Shown piece by piece: positions 62,772-64,000 of a stretch of 64,000 nucleotides of DNA. Below the pieces are notes generated by a model that saw only the letters and a list, made by a program, of their open reading frames with translations, did no database searches and had not been told where the DNA came from. The stretch covers positions 1,741,132 to 1,805,131 of the forward strand of contig NOKP01000002.1 of NCBI GenBank assembly GCA_002682825.1, read 5' to 3'. The stretch's first letter is position 1, and the number at the start of each line of letters is the position of its first letter. This DNA is from Neonectria sp. B-13. Taxonomy: Eukaryota; Ascomycota; Sordariomycetes; Hypocreales; Nectriaceae. Both the position numbers and the translations under genes were made by a program.

Positions 62772-64000
62772 ATGGCTACCGGTAACGTGCGCTACGTGCG
62801 CTACATCGCCGTTGCGTTGTTCGTATGTGGCCTCCATTCATTCTCGATGCCCCAACTCGCCACCCACTAACCGCTCCCACCACAGACGCTCACCCTCTTC
62901 TACTTTGTCTCGCATTCGAAATATGATACCGTCGCCCTCTCCGGCGATGGAAGCAAATCTTCCAACCCATCCTTCCCAGGCGGCCCGGGTGCCCCCCAGG
63001 TTCCTGGCGACTCCACCGGCGGTAGCAAGGCCCCGGCCTTCCCTCAAGGAGAAAATGTCCTGAAGGACGACTCCATCCCTCCTCCTGCTGCCAATGAGGA
63101 TCTTACCAAGGATGAGATCCCCGCCCAGAAGCCCGCTGTCGACGATACCACCAAGTCTGACGATACCACCAAATCTGACGACACCACCAAGTCCGATGAT
63201 GCTACCAAGTCTGACGACACCACCAAGTCTCCCAAGGCTAGCAACGCCCCTCTTGCCATGACTCCCAACGACCCAGGCTGGGGTGACCTGCAGGGCATTG
63301 CTCCCGGCCCGCGCATGAATGCCACCTTTGTCACCCTTGCCCGAAACAGTGACGTCTGGGAGATTGCCGAGTCCATCCGCCAGGTCGAGGATCGTTTCAA
63401 CCGCCGCTACGGATACGACTGGGTCTTCCTCAACGACCAGCCCTTCGACGACAACTTCAAGAAGATCACCACCTCGCTGGTGTCTGGCACTACGCACTAC
63501 GGTCTGATCCCTGAGGAGCACTGGTCCTTCCCCGAGTGGATTGACCAGGACAAGGCCAAGAAGGTCCGCGAGGATATGAAGGAGCGAAAGATCATCTACG
63601 GCGACTCTATCAGCTACCGCCACATGTGCCGGTTCGAGTCCGGATTCTTCTTCCGTCAGGAACTCATGCTCAACTATGAGTTTTACTGGCGCGTCGAGCC
63701 CTCCATCAAGCTTTTCTGTGATATCCACTACGACCCCTTCCGCGTCATTGCTGAGTCTGGCAAGAAGTACAGCTTCGTTCTCAGCCTTTACGAGTACATT
63801 GATACCATCCCTACTCTCTGGGCGAGCACCAAGAAGTTTATTGCAAACCATCCCGAGCACATTTCCGATGATAACTCCATGGCCTTCCTCAGTGACGACG
63901 GTGGCGAGACCTACAACAAGTGCCATTTCGTACGTTATCCTTCCCCCTGCTTGTCTCCCGTATTGAGCTAATAATATTTGCAGTGGTCGAACTTTGAAGT
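62772..64000 (+). CDS. KTR/KRE2-type alpha-1,2-mannosyltransferase (GT15), 3' end beyond window
   Basis: Exons 62772-62822, 62886-63929 and 63984 to the edge; about 370 residues are visible. It is a type II Golgi protein: a short cytosolic start ([17 protein letters not shown]), a signal anchor continued in exon 2 ([11 protein letters not shown]), then a Ser/Thr/Pro-rich stem with five KSDDTT-like repeats (63147-63230). The catalytic domain begins near [20 protein letters not shown] and includes [37 protein letters not shown] and [19 protein letters not shown], the GT15 signature. The family adds alpha-1,2-mannose to O- and N-linked glycans of cell-wall proteins. The last visible residues WSNFE are the usual next motif. 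Confidence 0.92.

Noticed and set aside
62838..63926. A 362-codon frame antisense to the mannosyltransferase
   Set aside because: Val/Leu/Gly-rich shadow of the GT15 gene.
1..64000. tRNA, 5S rRNA, CRISPR arrays, intact transposons or a PKS/NRPS/terpene synthase
   Set aside because: I looked for A/B-box pairs, 5S-like blocks, regular repeat-spacer structure, long terminal repeats and core-enzyme motifs by eye and saw none; tRNAscan-SE, a repeat library search and antiSMASH would be decisive.

Overview
The window is nuclear DNA of a filamentous ascomycete (Pezizomycotina, most likely Sordariomycetes; the species cannot be read from it). Genes are split by many short introns of about 45-90 nt with GTRAGT-like donors, CTRAC-like branch sites and YAG acceptors. 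The housekeeping set and the protein families (ALG10, QCR10, MED4, EMP70/TMN, LCP5, RPC37, PAT1, KTR mannosyltransferase, Zn2Cys6 regulators, NmrA proteins, a homeobox/C2H2 regulator) are typical of moulds. All splice models were built by eye from splice signals, reading-frame continuity and family conservation; exon lengths were checked for frame.

Layout. 1-11.2 kb is conserved: a partial gene at the left edge, a small conserved protein with a very long ATG-free leader (2817-3290), ALG10 (3655-6032, -), QCR10 (6654-7507, -) divergent from MED4 (7827-8870, +), and a TMN/EMP70 protein (9232-11221, -). 12.9-20 kb holds a TDA3-like FAD oxidoreductase, a TatD/Scn1 metalloenzyme, a relic of a fungal transcription factor, a coiled-coil protein of unknown role and a secreted polysaccharide-lyase-like protein. 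20.7-30.1 kb holds a homeodomain plus C2H2 protein with four degenerate C-terminal repeats, divergent from an arrestin-like adaptor whose last small exon carries a PPSY motif; then a zinc-cluster regulator pseudogene with RIP-like stops, a truncated MATE transporter and an F-box protein with an internal duplication.

30.1-33.3 kb is gene-poor. 33.3-45.2 kb is an accessory metabolic stretch: an mtr-like amino-acid transporter, a 3-beta-HSD-like dehydrogenase, an NmrA-like protein, an O-methyltransferase divergent from a Zn2Cys6 activator across a 382-bp promoter with an 8-bp tandem array framed by two TCCGCGGA sites, a hAT transposase relic and a GPI-type GH16 protein. No PKS, NRPS or terpene synthase backbone is visible. 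46.5-49 kb has a divergent SRPK-like kinase and a decayed BTB gene.

49.5-64 kb is again mostly conserved: LCP5 (rRNA processing), a type II membrane glycosyltransferase-like protein with a long repetitive acidic tail, RPC37 (RNA polymerase III), PAT1 (mRNA decapping) and the start of a KTR/GT15 mannosyltransferase cut by the right edge. I found no tRNA, rRNA, CRISPR or intact transposon. The strongest candidates for something undescribed are the four-repeat homeodomain protein, the arrestin whose PY motif depends on one splicing event, and the OMT/regulator divergent promoter.
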